Of a DNA stretch of 43,910 nucleotides, positions 42,246 through 43,910 are shown one piece after another. The first letter of the stretch is position 1, and each line of letters begins with the position of its first letter. Made by a program: the position numbers and the translations under genes. Source of the DNA: Methanosarcinaceae archaeon (GTDB lineage: Archaea; Halobacteriota; Methanosarcinia; Methanosarcinales; Methanosarcinaceae). The notes under the pieces were generated by a model. That model was not told where the DNA came from and ran no database searches. It saw only the letters and a program-made list of their open reading frames with translations. The stretch covers positions 33,453 to 77,362 of the forward strand of contig JAMJFS010000005.1 in the NCBI GenBank assembly GCA_023544565.1, written 5' to 3'.

Positions 42246-43724
42246 ATGAATAAGTATGACGTAATTGTTGTGGGAGCCGGGATCAGCGGACTGTTGGCTG
42301 CGCTCACATTGTCAAAACACGGCAAAAAAGTGCTGATTCTTGAAAAATCTGAGCATGTCGGTGGTAACTGCAATAGTTATACAGTTGACGGTTTTCAAGT
42401 GGATACCGGTGCCCATGCCATAACACATCTTGCAGTCGGACCACTGAAGATGTTGATGGATAACTATTTTGATTACATACCTGTGTTTGAGAATTACGGA
42501 AACTATCACATCAGGACGGAAAATAGTTTCCAGAAGGTTCCATCGAACTTGAAAGATTTCGTAACATTCGACATGCTGCCTACAAAGGACAGGTTAATAC
42601 TGTCGCAGGCTATCACAAAAGCCCTTACGCTATCCACTTTTGGAGTTAATTTATCCAAACAGTCTGCTTATGACGCATTGCCAAATAACCTGTCAAAGGA
42701 CACATATGATTTTGTTGATGCAATATCATATTTCCTGTCAGGAAAATCAATGAAGGAAACATCTGTTCACAGGATGTTGACAGGCAGTAGTTTTGTACGT
42801 GACAGTGTCACACAGGAACAATTTGAAAGCATTGTGGGTCCGAAAGAAAAGCCACAACATGCCGAATCCATTCTTAAGTCCATATTGCTTTCTAATCTCC
42901 GCACATCTTTGGGGTCAAAGTTGGTGGGGGTATTGGAAAATCCTATCAAAAGTACAGTCTCAAATCCACTTATATCAATAAGCAGATTTGCCATCAGTAC
43001 TGACACTGCCAAATCTCAAGGTTATCCTCGTAAAGGGCTTAAATCTGTATTGAATTCAGTCCTCTACTCTCTTCCAGACACGGTTGAGATCCAGACAAAT
43101 AGCGAAGTCAAACGAATTATAACAAATGAGGGAAGGGTCACAGGCGTGGAAACGGACCAGGCATACTATGCTAATATTGTGATCTACACAGGTTTTGCAA
43201 AAGATCTGCCTGATATTGTTGAAGACCTGCCAAGATCATACATTGATGACCTTGCCGGAATTATCCAGACCAAAAGTCTGACTGCATGGTTAGGTCTTGA
43301 TCAAAAAATGGATGAGTTCAATTATATTGGTTCAGAGATATGGTTCAAGGATACCCCATACTGGGCAATGCCTATCAGCAATTATGATAAATCACTTGCA
43401 CCAAAAGAAAAACAACTTGTAGGGTTTGTTTTTGTGATCGATGAGAATAAAACCGTGGAATCAGAGATACAGAAAGCGTATGACACGATTTACCGCGCCC
43501 ATCCATTGATAGAGAAACATGTAGAGATGGAGCATAACCAGATCACTATTCCTGAAAAAGCAGCTGTTACTATTAGTGGAAAATTTGCAGATGTCCGTTC
43601 ACCGATCAAAAACCTATACGTCGCAGGAACGGATGCGGACAAGAGAAGTATGGGAGTAACGCGTGCAGCATATTCGATTATTGAGATGCTGGGTGCGTTG
43701 AATGAAGATAAGAACCTGCACTGA
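42246..43724 (+). CDS. FAD-dependent phytoene-desaturase-like oxidoreductase
   Basis: The protein has 492 residues. The N-terminal dinucleotide-binding motif is DVIVVGAGISGLLAALTLSK followed by ILEKSEHVGGNCNSYTVDG, the amine-oxidase/CrtI signature. The C-terminus NLYVAGTDADKRSMGVTRAAYS is the FAD-binding end motif of CrtI-like desaturases and isomerases. ATG 42246 is chosen because GGA lies 8 nt upstream; an ATG at 42234 is in frame. The substrate is probably a polyprenoid (carotenoid, menaquinone-like or archaeal lipid), but it cannot be fixed here. It follows purC by 28 bp. Confidence 0.88.
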   Translation: MNKYDVIVVGAGISGLLAALTLSKHGKKVLILEKSEHVGGNCNSYTVDGFQVDTGAHAITHLAVGPLKMLMDNYFDYIPVFENYGNYHIRTENSFQKVPSNLKDFVTFDMLPTKDRLILSQAITKALTLSTFGVNLSKQSAYDALPNNLSKDTYDFVDAISYFLSGKSMKETSVHRMLTGSSFVRDSVTQEQFESIVGPKEKPQHAESILKSILLSNLRTSLGSKLVGVLENPIKSTVSNPLISISRFAISTDTAKSQGYPRKGLKSVLNSVLYSLPDTVEIQTNSEVKRIITNEGRVTGVETDQAYYANIVIYTGFAKDLPDIVEDLPRSYIDDLAGIIQTKSLTAWLGLDQKMDEFNYIGSEIWFKDTPYWAMPISNYDKSLAPKEKQLVGFVFVIDENKTVESEIQKAYDTIYRAHPLIEKHVEMEHNQITIPEKAAVTISGKFADVRSPIKNLYVAGTDADKRSMGVTRAAYSIIEMLGALNEDKNLH

Positions 43725-43766
43725 GGCAGGATTCCGTGTTTATATTTTCTAATGTGTATATATACT

Positions 43767-43910
43767 AGTGTCATGTCAACAGTATAATGTCGTAAAATAT
43801 ATTAGATATGACCTTCATAATCAATCTATGAGGATTGAATATAAAGAAATATATCGTGACACTAACCAAAGACGAGCGTGAAACTCTTACCGCACTCACT
43901 TCCAAAGGCA
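43767..43910 (+). mobile_element. Left end of an IS630-type insertion sequence
   Basis: A TA dinucleotide at about 43767 (TATATATACTAGTGTCATGTC) is followed by TGTCATGTCAACAG, a plausible terminal sequence, and then by the transposase start at 43835. IS630 elements insert at TA. The other end lies outside the window, so the terminal repeat is not confirmed. Confidence 0.5.
43835..43910 (+). CDS. IS630-family transposase, N-terminal fragment (runs off window)
   Basis: The last 76 bases read TTG AAT ATA AAG AAA..., giving (M)NIKKYIVTLTKDERETLTAL and further residues. KKYIVTLTKDERE is the typical N-terminus of IS630-type (Tc1/mariner-like) transposases. GAGGATTG at 43831-43837 holds the ribosome-binding site, very close to this TTG, so the true start could be a few bases downstream. 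The reading frame continues past the window. Confidence 0.75.
   Translation, partial: MNIKKYIVTLTKDERETLTALTSKG

Overview
The window is a 43.9 kb chromosomal segment of a methanogenic archaeon, most likely a member of the Methanosarcinaceae (order Methanosarcinales). The lineage call rests on three observations. A methanogenesis-marker operon with the methyl-coenzyme M reductase (MCR) activating ATPase AtwA is present. FolD and GlyA sit with a dihydropteroate synthase, which matches the tetrahydrofolate enzymes known from Methanosarcina barkeri and is unusual among methanogens. Archaeal housekeeping proteins are also present (TiaS, Nob1, HerA/NurA, GfcR, UPF0200/UPF0201). Spacers are AT-rich, with archaeal TATA boxes and both leaderless and Shine-Dalgarno starts. 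I cannot name the species.

Layout. 1-5932 (minus strand): atwA-mmp3-mmp6-mmp5-mmp15-mmp17, the MCR activation operon, leaving the window in mmp17. 6191-7941 (minus): a HAD-family protein and a presenilin-like intramembrane aspartyl protease. 8200-10352 (plus): a small membrane protein and a MoeA fused to a solute-binding-like domain. 10714-15518 (minus): a C1/folate cluster, purN-glyA-folD-folP-metV-like. 15560-17878: an archaeal HTH regulator and tiaS, divergent from one shared TATA box. 17892-18680: nadE. 18946-21375 (plus): a compact set of Roadblock/LC7 protein, double-domain KaiC-like ATPase and two three-helix membrane proteins, which is the best candidate here for an undescribed system. 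21403-24777: nob1, gfcR and a multidomain DnaJ-zinc-finger/S1/OB/DHH protein. 25037-27660: a two-helix membrane protein, then the slipin-NfeD protease pair. 27957-29931 (minus): an AIR-synthase-related protein and hisH. 30087-31581: two paralogous pilin-like secreted proteins and a convergent coiled-coil membrane protein. 31638-34349 (minus): aminotransferase and a UDP-sugar dehydrogenase. 34570-36391 (plus): UPF0200, UPF0201 and a TIM-barrel sugar isomerase-like protein. 36751-37138 (minus): a 56-residue ribbon-helix-helix protein and tRNA-Lys(CTT). 37256-40367 (minus): nurA-herA. 40492-41346: convergent ArsR/CadC-like and NikR metal regulators. 41504-43724 (plus): purC and a phytoene-desaturase-like flavoprotein. 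The last 76 bases are the start of an IS630-type transposase.

Two dispersed repeat families occupy the spacers. One is a GC-rich hairpin of about 25 nt (seven sites) whose stem changes in a compensatory way between CCGCC/GGCGG and CCGCGC/GCGCGG. The other is a double-hairpin element of about 60 nt, tandem at 10400-10520, with a third copy at 40825-40893 that overlaps the end of the ArsR gene. Several promoter regions carry perfect inverted or direct repeats that look like operators. No CRISPR array or rRNA was seen.
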